This document shows positions 28,196-37,051 of a stretch of 64,000 bases of DNA, piece after piece; position 1 is the first letter of the stretch; each line of letters starts with the position of its first letter. Origin of the DNA: Streptomyces sp. SID8352 (GTDB lineage Bacteria; Actinomycetota; Actinomycetes; Streptomycetales; Streptomycetaceae); NCBI RefSeq assembly GCF_009862265.1, contig NZ_WWGX01000022.1:509305-573304 (forward strand). Reading direction: 5' to 3'. Both the position numbers and the translations under genes were made by a program. Under the pieces are notes generated by a model, which was not told the DNA's origin, searched no databases, and worked only from the letters and a program-made list of their open reading frames with translations.

Positions 28196-28412
28196 GTTCC
28201 CGAGAGGAGGGCGGGGTGCGATTCGGTGCACAACATCCCATTGCGACCCCGCGGAAGGTCACCGTCCGGCAGTCCGGTGCCGTGCCCGGCCGGGGCGCGG
28301 ACGTGGACGTGGGACGGACCGGGGGCGGTCGCCCCGATCCGTCCCGTGCGCGTGGGTGGTGCCGGTCGGCCGGTCCACGGACCGGCCGTCGGCGGGTCAG
28401 TGGCTCAGCGGG

Positions 28413-29924
28413 TCAGCGGGTCACGGCGTCCAGCGCGTCGGCCATGCCCCGGCCGTAGAAGCCGTTGCGGTTCTTCGGGCCCTGGCACACCGCGTCGATC
28501 CGGCCGTCTCCGTTGATGTCGTACGGGTCGGTGCACGCGAGGGCGTCGGCCTGGGCGAACAGCTTCGCCTTCACCAGGGCGGCGGGCGCGTGCGGGTGGC
28601 GGGACTTGATCAGCGCGGCCACGCCCGCCACGTGCGGCGCCGCCATCGACGTACCGGCCATGTAGCCCCACTTGCCGCCGGGCAGCGTGCCCAGGATCAG
28701 ACCGCTGGTCGCGGGCGGCGCCGGGGTCTGGTACACCGTCGAGTCGCCGCCGGGCGCGGTGATGTCGATGACGCCCCGGCCGTAGTTGGAGTACGACGAC
28801 TTGACGCCCTTCGCGCCGGTCGCCGAGACGGTCACCACGCCCGGGAGTTGGGTCGGGATGTCGAAGCACCGGGACAGGTCCACCACCCGGTCGCCGGGGG
28901 TGGAGTCGTTCGGGGAGGTGGAGTCGGTGAGCGTGCGGGCGGCGAAGTCGAGGTTCTCGTTGCCGGCCGCGGCGACGTTGACCGCGCCCCTGCGCTCCGC
29001 GTGTCGCGAGGCCCGGGAGACGGCCTCGACCAGGGCCTTCTGGTCGGGGTCGTTGTCGCAGTTGAAGTACCAGGGGTCGGTGTAGTAGCTGTTGTTGGTC
29101 ACGTCGACCTCGTGCTCGGCGGCCCACATGAAGCCGCACACCACGGCCTCGGTGTAGAAGTAGCCGTCCGGGTTGGACACCTTGATGCCGGACACCTTCA
29201 CCCCGGGGGCCACACCGGTCATGCCGATGCCGTTCCTGGCGGCGGCGATCTCCCCGGCGACGTGCGTGCCGTGGGGGCTCTCGGACGCGCCCGGCCGCCA
29301 GGCGCCGTCGGTGGTGTCGGGCTTGCCGGTCACGCAGTTGACCGATGCCGCGCGGTCGAAGTTGGGCGCGATGTCCGGGTGGGTGTCGTCGACGCCCGTG
29401 TCGATCACGGCGACGGTCACCCGGCTGCTGCCCAGCGACTTCTGGTGCGCCTTGTCGGCCTTGATGGCCGGCAGGTCCCACTGGAGCGGCTCCAGCGGGT
29501 CCTGGTCCCCGGTGGCCCCGGCCTTCGCCGCCTCCCCGGAGGTGAGTACCCGGGGCGCGCCCATGTCGGTCGTCGCGGCCGAGGGCAGCGGTGCGGTGCG
29601 GGTGGCGCCCGCCGACTCCACGCCGCGCACCGTGCGGACGGCGGCGGCGAAGCCCGGGGCGGCCGAGCGGACGACCACGACGCCGATCCGGTCGTACGAC
29701 GTCACGATCGTGCCCCCGGCCCGGGCTATCCCCCGCTCGATCCGGGCCGAAGGGGCCTTGGCCGTACGGAGGTTGACGACGTAGCTGAACGAGGCCGCCG
29801 TGGTCCCGGGGGCGGCCTCGGCGGCGGATGCCTGGACGCCGGGCAGCACCGCGAGGGCCGTGGCGGTCACCATGCCGAGCGGGAGGGCGAGGGCACGACG
29901 GTGGCGTGAGAGGAGCGCAGTCAT
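28413..29924 (-). CDS. Secreted S8 (subtilisin) serine protease
   Basis: A 503-aa exported protease. A signal peptide (residues 1-35, RHRRALALPLGMVTATALAV ... ASAAEA) is followed by an I9-like propeptide region. The catalytic triad is VAVIDTGVDD (Asp), SPHGTHVAG (His) and GTSMAAPHVAG (Ser); AAAGNEN holds the oxyanion Asn. Four Cys residues could form disulphides. Near the C-terminus DINGDGRIDAV looks like an EF-hand/dockerin-type Ca2+ loop, followed by GFYGRGMADALDAV. ATG 29924 is preferred; upstream in-frame extension is Pro/Arg-rich spacer. Confidence 0.93.
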   Translation of the reverse strand: MTALLSRHRRALALPLGMVTATALAVLPGVQASAAEAAPGTTAASFSYVVNLRTAKAPSARIERGIARAGGTIVTSYDRIGVVVVRSAAPGFAAAVRTVRGVESAGATRTAPLPSAATTDMGAPRVLTSGEAAKAGATGDQDPLEPLQWDLPAIKADKAHQKSLGSSRVTVAVIDTGVDDTHPDIAPNFDRAASVNCVTGKPDTTDGAWRPGASESPHGTHVAGEIAAARNGIGMTGVAPGVKVSGIKVSNPDGYFYTEAVVCGFMWAAEHEVDVTNNSYYTDPWYFNCDNDPDQKALVEAVSRASRHAERRGAVNVAAAGNENLDFAARTLTDSTSPNDSTPGDRVVDLSRCFDIPTQLPGVVTVSATGAKGVKSSYSNYGRGVIDITAPGGDSTVYQTPAPPATSGLILGTLPGGKWGYMAGTSMAAPHVAGVAALIKSRHPHAPAALVKAKLFAQADALACTDPYDINGDGRIDAVCQGPKNRNGFYGRGMADALDAVTR

Positions 29925-30782
29925 GTACGGAATCTCCGGTTCGGTCGGGAAAGGGGGGAACGTTGCTCCGGGGGCCGGACGTCGGGACCGGCCGGGCCCG
30001 GAGCACCGGGACATCGGGCCCGGCCGGGAACGGCCGGACGGGGGGGAAGGTGAGAGGGGCCGGGGACGGTGGCCGGGAGGAACGCGCGACCGCCACGTCG
30101 GCAGGGGAGGGGAGGGAGGGGGCGGAGGGAGGACGAGGGGGGAGGGGAGGGGGCCTGGAAGGACGGAGGGCCGTTCGCGGCCGGGCACCCGAGTCCCGCC
30201 GCGTACGGGGCGGAAGACGCCGGGTGGTCACCGCGTTCCGGGCGCGGCGCGGTGCGCGCGGGTCACCTCACCGCGCGTGGCCCGGCCGTCCCGGGACCGT
30301 GGAAGCCCTCCGCCCTCCGGCGCCCCCGCGCCGCGTGCCGGGCGGCCGCGGCGGCGCGGCCGACCCGCCGCGCCGACGTACGGCAGGGCGCCGCCTTCCT
30401 CCGCCGCGGCCCCCGGGCCACTATTCCGGCTCCGGCCGGCGGGAGGCCGAGCGACGCGGTCGGCGACAGGACGACCGGCACGGCGGGGGCGAGCCGCCGT
30501 CTGGAACGCAGAGGAAGCATGGGGTCTCCACATCATCCGAAGCGACACCGGCCCGCCGCACGGTTCGTGCTCGGGCAGGTACATGACGTCACTGTGCAGG
30601 GTGAAGTTATCTTCCCCACTCACCGGCCAGCAATGACCCGCAACGGGTGACTTCGGAAAGTGCGGGGGGAGTTGAACCGGTCCCCGGGCAGCGCCGTGTC
30701 GTTGGGCAGGGAGCCGAGAGCGACCGGCTCCCGCAGGAAGACCGAGGTCCCAGCTGTCATGTCCGTCGTACGAGGAGACTCC
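29925..30782. other. Long divergent intergenic region
   Basis: 858 bp between the protease and the acetate-symporter operon. It holds a purine tract (30101-30153) and, towards the right, an AT-richer stretch around 30570-30660 with TGACGTCA (30587-30594) and the imperfect inverted repeat GGTGAAGT ... ACTCACC, where the promoter and operators of the DUF485-actP operon would be expected. I see no supported gene. Confidence 0.5.
30101..30153 (+). repeat. G-rich purine tract, G-quadruplex candidate
   Basis: About 50 bp with almost only G and A on the + strand and at least seven runs of three or more G (GCAGGGGAGGGGAGGGAGGG at the start). It lies in the protease/symporter intergenic region. Confidence 0.6.
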
Positions 30783-31139
30783 GTGGCCACCGACGCACCG
30801 CCCCCCTCGCAAGAGCATCACCGACTGCCCGCCGCCGAGGAGTTCTCCGAAGTGCAGCGGAGCGAGGAGTTCGCCGAACTGCGCCGCTCCTTCCGTTCCT
30901 TCTCCTTCCCGCTGACGATCGCGTTCGTCCTCTGGTACCTGCTCTACGTGATGCTGTCCAACTACGCGGGCGGCTTCATGGGCACCAAGGTCTTCGGCAA
31001 CATCAACGTCGCCCTCGTGTTCGGCCTGGCCCAGTTCGTCACCACGTTCCTCATCGCCTGGTGGTACTCGCGGCACGCCGCCGCGAAGCTCGACCCCAAG
31101 GCCGAGGCCATCAAGTCCCGGATGGAGGGCGGCGCATGA
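30783..31139 (+). CDS. DUF485 membrane protein, partner of ActP
   Basis: A 118-aa protein with two transmembrane helices (FPLTIAFVLWYLLYVMLSNY and VALVFGLAQFVTTFLIAWWY) and a charged N-terminus. DUF485 genes nearly always precede actP-type symporters. GTG 30783 has GAGGAG 6 nt upstream and is chosen over ATG 30759. The stop overlaps the actP start (ATGA). Confidence 0.9.
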   Translation: MATDAPPPSQEHHRLPAAEEFSEVQRSEEFAELRRSFRSFSFPLTIAFVLWYLLYVMLSNYAGGFMGTKVFGNINVALVFGLAQFVTTFLIAWWYSRHAAAKLDPKAEAIKSRMEGGA

Positions 31140-32773
31140 GCACCGCGCAGCACACCTTTCTCGCCGTCGACCTCGCCGCCAACAAGGCGAGCGAGCACCG
31201 GCCGCTGATCATCACCCTGTTCGCGCTGTTCGTCCTCGCCACCCTCGTCATCACCGTGTGGGCGGGCCGCCAGACCAAGGACGCGGCCGACTTCTACGCG
31301 GGCGGACGGCAGTTCAGCGCCTTCCAGAACGGACTCGCCGTCTCCGGCGACTACATGTCCGCCGCGTCCTTCCTCGGCATCGCGGGCGCCATCGCCCTGT
31401 TCGGCTACGACGGCTTCCTCTACTCGATCGGCTTCCTCGTCGCCTGGCTGGTCGCCCTGCTGCTGGTCGCCGAGCCGCTGCGCAACTCCGGCCGCTACAC
31501 CATGGGCGACGTCCTCGCCTACCGGATGCGCCAGCGGCCCGTGCGCACCGCCGCCGGCACCTCGACCATCGTCGTGTCGATCTTCTACCTGCTCGCCCAG
31601 ATGGCCGGCGCGGGCGTCCTCGTCTCCCTGCTGCTCGGCATCACCTCCGACGCCGGCAAGGTCCTCATCGTCGCCCTGGTCGGCGTCCTGATGATCGTCT
31701 ACGTCACCATCGGAGGCATGAAGGGCACCACCTGGGTCCAGATGGTCAAGGCCGTGCTGCTGATCGGCGGCACCCTCCTGATCACCTTCCTGGTGCTGCT
31801 GAAGTTCGACTTCAACATCTCCGACCTGCTCGGCACGGCCGCCGAGAACAGCGGCAAGGGCGCCGCCTTCCTGGAGCCCGGCCTCCAGTACGGCGCCACC
31901 GGGACCTCCAAGCTGGACTTCATCTCCCTCGGCGTCGCCCTGGTCCTCGGCACCGCCGGACTGCCGCACATCCTGATCCGCTTCTACACCGTGCCCAACG
32001 CCAAGGCCGCCCGCAAGTCCGTGAACTGGGCCATCGGCATCATCGGCGCCTTCTACCTGATGACCATCGCGCTCGGCTTCGGCGCCGCCGCGCTCATCGG
32101 GCCCGATGAGATCACCGCCTCCAACCCGTCCGGCAACACGGCGGCCCCGCTGCTCGCCCTGCACGTCGGCGGCGTCGACTCCACCTGGGGCGCGGTCCTG
32201 CTCGCCAGCATCTCGGCGGTGGCCTTCGCCACCATCCTCGCCGTGGTCGCGGGCCTGACCCTCGCCTCCTCCTCGTCCTTCGCGCACGACATCTACGCCA
32301 ACGTCATCCGCAAGGGCCAGGCCACCGGCCCCGAGGAGGTCCGCGCCGCCCGCTGGGCGACGGTGTTCATCGGCATCGTCTCCATCGCGCTCGGCGCCCT
32401 CGCCCGCGACCTCAACGTGGCCGGCCTGGTCGCCCTCGCCTTCGCGGTCGCCGCCTCCGCCAACCTGCCCACCCTCCTCTACAGCCTGTTCTGGAAGCGG
32501 TTCACCACCCAGGGCGCCCTCTGGTCGATCTACGGCGGTCTGATCGTCGCCGTCGGCCTGGTGCTGTTCTCGCCCGTCGTCTCCGGCGACCCCAAGGCGA
32601 TGTTCCCCGGCGTGGACTTCGCCTGGTTCCCGCTGAAGAACCCGGGCATCATCTCCATCCCGTTCGGCTTCCTGATGGGCTGGCTCGGCACCGTCCTGTC
32701 CAAGGAGAAGCCCGACGAGGCCAAGTACGCGGAGCTGGAGGTCCGGTCCCTGACCGGCACCGGCGCCCACTGA
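31136..32773 (+). CDS. actP: Cation/acetate symporter, SSS family
   Basis: A 545-aa sodium:solute symporter of the ActP type (acetate and other short monocarboxylates). About 13 transmembrane helices; FYAGGRQFSAFQNGLAVSGD and SGDYMSAASFLGI are typical of ActP/YjcG. Other family marks are LGTAGLPHILIRFYTV and ASSSSFAHDIYANV. ATG 31136 overlaps the DUF485 stop by 4 nt. The operon ends at a strong hairpin. No acetyl-CoA synthetase gene is adjacent. Confidence 0.93.
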   Translation: MSTAQHTFLAVDLAANKASEHRPLIITLFALFVLATLVITVWAGRQTKDAADFYAGGRQFSAFQNGLAVSGDYMSAASFLGIAGAIALFGYDGFLYSIGFLVAWLVALLLVAEPLRNSGRYTMGDVLAYRMRQRPVRTAAGTSTIVVSIFYLLAQMAGAGVLVSLLLGITSDAGKVLIVALVGVLMIVYVTIGGMKGTTWVQMVKAVLLIGGTLLITFLVLLKFDFNISDLLGTAAENSGKGAAFLEPGLQYGATGTSKLDFISLGVALVLGTAGLPHILIRFYTVPNAKAARKSVNWAIGIIGAFYLMTIALGFGAAALIGPDEITASNPSGNTAAPLLALHVGGVDSTWGAVLLASISAVAFATILAVVAGLTLASSSSFAHDIYANVIRKGQATGPEEVRAARWATVFIGIVSIALGALARDLNVAGLVALAFAVAASANLPTLLYSLFWKRFTTQGALWSIYGGLIVAVGLVLFSPVVSGDPKAMFPGVDFAWFPLKNPGIISIPFGFLMGWLGTVLSKEKPDEAKYAELEVRSLTGTGAH

Positions 32774-32793
32774 GCCGCCTCTCCACGGGGGCG

Positions 32794-32831
32794 CGCGGCC
32801 GGGGCGCGGAGCATTCCGCGTCCCGGCCGCG
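32794..32831 (+). terminator. Terminator of the DUF485-actP operon
   Basis: A 17-bp stem (32794-32810 with 32815-32831, CGCGGCCGGGGCGCGGA / TCCGCGTCCCGGCCGCG, one G-T wobble) with a GCAT tetraloop, 20 nt after the actP stop. Confidence 0.8.
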
Positions 32832-32941
32832 TCCCGGGCCCGGGAGTCCGGCCCCCTGCCGTTGTCGGTCCCCTCGCGTAGGCTCGAAGACGTCGGGGGG
32901 AGACCGTGCGCTCCACCGAACCGCGTAGAGGAGGGGGCCCC

Positions 32942-33931
32942 GTGCTCATCGACACCCACGGCCGCGTCGCGACGGATCTCCGGGTCTCGCTGACCGACCG
33001 CTGCAATCTGCGCTGCACCTACTGCATGCCCGAGGAGGGGCTGCGCTGGCTGGCCAGACCGGAGCTGCTCACCGACGACGAGATCGTCCGCCTCGTCGGC
33101 ATCGCGGTCACCACCCTCGGTGTCGAGGAGGTCCGCTTCACCGGAGGCGAGCCGCTGCTGCGCCCGGGGCTGACCGGCATCGTCGCCCGCGTCGCCGCCC
33201 TCGCCCCCCGCCCGCGGATGTCCCTGACCACCAACGGCATCGGCCTGGGGCGCACCGCCGCGGCCCTGCGCGAGGCGGGCCTGGACCGGGTCAACGTCTC
33301 CCTGGACACGCTGCGCCCCGGCGTCTTCAGGACCCTCACCCGACGCGACCGCCACCAGGACGTCCTCGACGGACTCGCCGCCGCCCGCGCCGCCGGGCTC
33401 ACCCCGGTCAAGGTCAACGCGGTCCTGATGCCGGGGCTCAACGCCGACGAGGCCCCCGACCTGCTGGCCTGGGCCCTGGAGCAGGGCTACGAGCTGCGCT
33501 TCATCGAGCAGATGCCGCTGGACGCCCAGCACGGCTGGAAGCGCGAGGGCATGGTCACCGCGGGCGACATCCTGGCCGCGCTGCGCACCCGCTTCGAGCT
33601 GACCCCCGAGGACTCGGGGGAGCGCGGCTCCGCCCCCGCCGAGCGCTGGACGGTCGACGGCGGCCCCCACCGGGTCGGCGTCATCGCCTCCGTCACCCGC
33701 CCGTTCTGCGCCGCCTGCGACCGGACCCGGCTGACCGCCGACGGTCAGGTGCGCACCTGCCTGTTCGCCCGGGAGGAGACGGATCTGCGCGGCGCCCTGC
33801 GCTCCGGCGCCACCGACGAGGAGATCGCCGCGCTGTGGCGCGGCGCCATGTGGGGCAAGAAGGCGGGGGCGGGCCTGGACGACCCGTCCTTCGTCCAGCC
33901 GGACCGCCCGATGTCCTCGATCGGCGGCTGA
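32942..33931 (+). CDS. moaA: GTP 3',8-cyclase, molybdenum cofactor synthesis
   Basis: A 329-aa radical SAM enzyme that converts GTP to the cyclic precursor of molybdopterin. The SAM cluster ligands are C21-x3-C25-x2-C28 (TDRCNLRCTYCMPEEG); FTGGEPLLRP is the SAM-binding GGE motif. The second [4Fe-4S] site is FCAACDRTRLTADGQ ... RTCLF near residues 256-275, and the chain ends in the Gly-Gly that MoaA requires (SSIGG). GTG 32942 has GAGGAGG upstream. No other moa genes are adjacent. Confidence 0.96.
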   Translation: MLIDTHGRVATDLRVSLTDRCNLRCTYCMPEEGLRWLARPELLTDDEIVRLVGIAVTTLGVEEVRFTGGEPLLRPGLTGIVARVAALAPRPRMSLTTNGIGLGRTAAALREAGLDRVNVSLDTLRPGVFRTLTRRDRHQDVLDGLAAARAAGLTPVKVNAVLMPGLNADEAPDLLAWALEQGYELRFIEQMPLDAQHGWKREGMVTAGDILAALRTRFELTPEDSGERGSAPAERWTVDGGPHRVGVIASVTRPFCAACDRTRLTADGQVRTCLFAREETDLRGALRSGATDEEIAALWRGAMWGKKAGAGLDDPSFVQPDRPMSSIGG

Positions 33932-34031
33932 CGGTGCGACCGGTGCGGAGGCGGGGGGAGCCGCCCGGTGGTCCCCGGCGGGCGCCCGCCCGCGCGCGGA
34001 CACCCCGCCGCGGTGGGCCGGGGGGCGGTCC

Positions 34032-34262
34032 TCAGGCGCCGGGCGCGGCGTCCCCGGACTCCCAGTCCGCCAGGGCGACCACGTCCTTGAGGAAGCCGCG
34101 CACCCCGAGGAACGAGGACAGATGCTCCCGGTGCTCCTCGCAGGCCAGCCAGGTCTTGCGACGCTCGGGGGTGTGGAGCTTCGGGTTGTTCCACGCCAGC
34201 ACCCACACGGCGGCCGTCCGGCAGCCCTTGGCCGAGCAGATGGGGGAGGTCTCGTCACTCAC
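34032..34262 (-). CDS. Small conserved protein with possible zinc site
   Basis: A 76-aa soluble protein highly conserved in Streptomyces: VSDETSPICSAKGC, WVLAWNNPKLHTPERRKTWLAC (cut to show the region), then CEEHREHLSSFLGVRGFLKDVV. Cys 9, Cys 14, Cys 42 and His 45/48 could bind zinc. No function known to me. GTG 34262; longer in-frame starts exist but the conserved sequence begins here. Confidence 0.75.
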   Translation of the reverse strand: MSDETSPICSAKGCRTAAVWVLAWNNPKLHTPERRKTWLACEEHREHLSSFLGVRGFLKDVVALADWESGDAAPGA

Positions 34263-34487
34263 AGGTTCGTCTCGCAACTGAGGGAAAACGCCCGGGGAAA
34301 AGGCGACGCCGGGCAGCCACGGGGGGAGCTGCCCGGCGTCGGTCCGTCGCTCCGACGGGGGATGCGGAGCGCGTACGAAGTATGTCACGGGTCACCCGCC
34401 GCCCGGCACTGGAACTGCCCGATTCATTTGAGCTGTTCCTGAGCATGGCGCGGAACCGACGCCCGCCCCGGGCCGCTCCGGGCACCC

Positions 34488-34877
34488 TCAGACCCCGTTC
34501 CCGGGCTCGCCCCGCGCGCCCGGCGCCGACCCCTGCGCGCCCTGCCCGCCGGAGGTGCCGCCGTCGCCCTCCGGCCCCGTGATCATGGGCGGCGGCGGGG
34601 CAGTCACGAACGTCGTGGGCAGCGCCGGGGTGTTCTCCCGGCCCGCGTTGGCGATCACCACCGCGATGTACGGGAGCACCGCCCCCAGCACCAGGGCCAC
34701 GAGCGCGACATGCCGTTCCACGCCCCAGAGACAGGCGGCGAGGATGACCGAAACCGTGCGGACGGACATCGACACCACGTACCGGCGCTGGCGCTTGCGC
34801 ACGTCCTCCTGGAGACCCGTGCGCGCCCCGGTGATCCGGAACACCTCGGTGTTCCGGCCCTCACTCCGCTTCCGCAT
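34488..34877 (-). CDS. DUF3099-type membrane protein
   Basis: A 129-aa protein beginning MRKRSEGRNTEVFRITGARTGLQ. Two hydrophobic segments follow (SVRTVSVILAACLWGVERHV and ALVALVLGAVLPYIAVVIAN), then a Pro/Gly-rich cytoplasmic tail (PPPPMITGPEGDGG). This layout matches the actinobacterial DUF3099 family; no function is known. ATG 34877; an adjacent GTG (34880) is equally possible. Confidence 0.8.
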   Translation of the reverse strand: MRKRSEGRNTEVFRITGARTGLQEDVRKRQRRYVVSMSVRTVSVILAACLWGVERHVALVALVLGAVLPYIAVVIANAGRENTPALPTTFVTAPPPPMITGPEGDGGTSGGQGAQGSAPGARGEPGNGV

Positions 34878-35154
34878 CACGTCCACCAACCGCCCGCATC
34901 GCTCTCTCCCCGCCCCGCTTCCGTCCGTGCCGCTCGGGGACGCCGGGCCCGGACGGGCACCACGGTACGCCGCTGCCGGGCACCCCACGAGACCGGGGCC
35001 GGGCGCGGTCGGCCCGCGGCGCGTGCGGGGGCCCGCCGGGGTACTCCGTTCGGGCGCGGCCGAGGTGCGCCGTTCGCATGACGGCCGGACAGTGGTCCGT
35101 ACCGCTCGCGCAGCAGGCCGAGCCGTACGCCGTACGCCGCGAAGGAGGCAGCAC

Positions 35155-35436
35155 ATGGGCTGGTTGTGGGCGATCATCGTCGGATTCGTGCTGGGGATCA
35201 TCGCCAAGGCGATCATCCCGGGCAAACAGCACAGCCCGCTGTGGCTGACCACCATCTTCGGCATGCTCGGCGCCGTCGTCGGCAACGCGGTCGCGCGCGG
35301 CTTCGGCGTCGCGGCGACCTCCGGCATCGACTGGTGGCGCCACCTCTTCCAGCTGGTGGCCGCGATCATCATCGTGGCGGTCGGCGACGCCGCCTACGTG
35401 GCCGTGCGGGGCAACAGGCGGCGCGAGCGGGCCTGA
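35155..35436 (+). CDS. GlsB/YeaQ/YmgE family small membrane protein
   Basis: A 93-aa transglycosylase-associated-protein-like membrane protein with three helices: WLWAIIVGFVLGIIAKAIIP, PLWLTTIFGMLGAVVGNAVA and LFQLVAAIIIVAVGDAAYVA. Family members are stress-linked. ATG 35155 has GAAGGAGG 7 nt upstream. It ends 28 bp before a strong bidirectional hairpin. Confidence 0.88.
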   Translation: MGWLWAIIVGFVLGIIAKAIIPGKQHSPLWLTTIFGMLGAVVGNAVARGFGVAATSGIDWWRHLFQLVAAIIIVAVGDAAYVAVRGNRRRERA

Positions 35437-35464
35437 CCGGCCGACGGCACCGGCCCGCCGCCAC

Positions 35465-35515
35465 GACGGGGGCGGCCGGGGAGGCACCCTCCGGTGCTCC
35501 CCGGCCGCCCCCGTC
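35465..35515. terminator. Bidirectional terminator between glsB-like gene and tyrS
   Basis: 19-bp perfect outer stem (35465-35483 with 35497-35515, GACGGGGGCGGCCGGGGAG / CTCCCCGGCCGCCCCCGTC), with further GCACC/GGTGC pairing inside. It lies between convergent genes. Confidence 0.85.
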
Positions 35516-35603
35516 GCCGTGCGCGGGACCCGCGGTCCGCCGCCCGCGGTCCGCCGCCCGCGGTCCGCCGTGCGGCCCGGACGGCGTCGTGCGGTCCGGA
35601 CGC

Positions 35604-36872
35604 TCAGCCGCCCGTGACCTCCACCGCGGCCAGGTTCCTCTTGCCGCGCCGCAGCACCAGCCAGCGGCCGTGCAGCAGGTCCCCGGCGGCGGGGACGGCG
35701 TCCTCGGCGGTGACCTTGGCGTTGTTCACGTAGGCGCCGCCCTCCTTGACCGTGCGGCGCGCGGCGGACTTGCTGGCGACCAGCCCGACCTCGCTGAACA
35801 GGTCGACGACCGGGCCCGGCTCGGCGACCCGGATGTGCGGCAGCTCGGAGAGCGCCGCCGCCAGCGTCCTCTCGTCCAGTTCCGCGAGATCGCCCTGCCC
35901 GAACAGCGCCCGGGAGGCGGCGATCACCGCGGCCGTCTGGTCCGCGCCGTGCACCAGTGTGGTCAGCTCCTCGGCCAGCGCGCGCTGCGCCGCGCGGGCC
36001 TGCGGGCGCTCGGCCGTCTGCTCCTCCAGCTCCTCCAGCTCGGCGCGCGGGCGGAAGGACAGGATCCGCGAGTAGCCCGAGATGTCCCGGTCGTCCACGT
36101 TCAGCCAGAACTGGTAGAAGGCGTACGGCGTCGTCATCTCCGGGTCGAGCCAGACGGCACCGCCCTCGGTCTTGCCGAACTTGGTGCCGTCCGCCTTCGT
36201 CATCAGCGGCGTCGCGTAGGCGTGGACGGTGGCCGCCGGCTCCAGCCGGTGCAGCAGGTCCAGACCCGCGGTGAGGTTGCCCCACTGGTCGCTGCCGCCC
36301 TGCTGGAGGGTGCAGCCGTAGCGGCGGTAGAGCTGGAGGAAGTCCATCGCCTGGAGGAGCTGGTAGCTGAACTCCGTGTAGCTGATGCCCTCGGAGGACT
36401 CCAGCCGCCGGGCGACCGAGTCCTTGGTCAGCATCTTGTTGACGCGGAAGTGCTTGCCGATGTCCCGCAGGAACTCGATCGCGGACAGCCCCGCCGTCCA
36501 GTCCAGGTTGTTGACCATCACGGCCGCGTTCTCGCCCTCGAAGGACAGGAACGGCTCGATCTGGCCGCGCAGCCGGTCCACCCAGCCCGCCACCGTCTCC
36601 GGCGGGTTCAGGGTGCGCTCCGCCGTCGGCCGCGGGTCGCCGATCTGCCCGGTGGCCCCGCCGACCAGCGCCAGCGGCCGGTGACCGGCCCGCTGGAGCC
36701 GGCGCACCGTGAGCACCTGCACCAGATGCCCCACGTGCAGCGACGGCGCGGTCGGGTCGAAGCCGCAATAGAAGGTGACCGGACCGTCCGCGAGCGCCTT
36801 GCGCAGGGCGTCCTCGTCGGTGGACTGGGCGAACAGCCCGCGCCACTTCAGCTCGTCGACGATGTCCGTCAC
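35604..36872 (-). CDS. tyrS: Tyrosyl-tRNA synthetase
   Basis: A 422-aa class I synthetase. The HIGH motif is HVGH ([10 protein letters not shown]) near residue 45, and the KMSKS motif is KFGKTEGG near residue 233. The tyrosine pocket is seen in [10 protein letters not shown] and the C-terminal S4-like RNA-binding domain at [19 protein letters not shown]. Length is normal. GTG 36872 has GAGGAGAC about 11 nt upstream. No T-box leader was recognised. Confidence 0.97.
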   Translation of the reverse strand: MTDIVDELKWRGLFAQSTDEDALRKALADGPVTFYCGFDPTAPSLHVGHLVQVLTVRRLQRAGHRPLALVGGATGQIGDPRPTAERTLNPPETVAGWVDRLRGQIEPFLSFEGENAAVMVNNLDWTAGLSAIEFLRDIGKHFRVNKMLTKDSVARRLESSEGISYTEFSYQLLQAMDFLQLYRRYGCTLQQGGSDQWGNLTAGLDLLHRLEPAATVHAYATPLMTKADGTKFGKTEGGAVWLDPEMTTPYAFYQFWLNVDDRDISGYSRILSFRPRAELEELEEQTAERPQARAAQRALAEELTTLVHGADQTAAVIAASRALFGQGDLAELDERTLAAALSELPHIRVAEPGPVVDLFSEVGLVASKSAARRTVKEGGAYVNNAKVTAEDAVPAAGDLLHGRWLVLRRGKRNLAAVEVTGG

Positions 36873-37051
36873 GGTTCTCTTGTCTCCTCGGTGGTCTTCG
36901 GTTCGATGGCTCCGGCCGCCCCCTGGACACCGCTGCCCGGGGCGGCGGTCCGGCGGTGTCCGGGGCGGCCCCGGGGGATCGCCCCGGCGGCGCCCGGCGA
37001 CCGGAGCGGCGCGGACACCCGCGCGACCGGCCCGCCGGACCGCCTACGAGG

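Noticed and set aside
30962..34258. A 1098-codon minus-strand frame opposite actP and moaA
   Set aside because: It mirrors the codon structure of the two real genes on the + strand and has no domain of its own.
36873..37051. T-box or other leader for tyrS
   Set aside because: No T-box sequence (TGGNACCGCG) or specifier loop seen.
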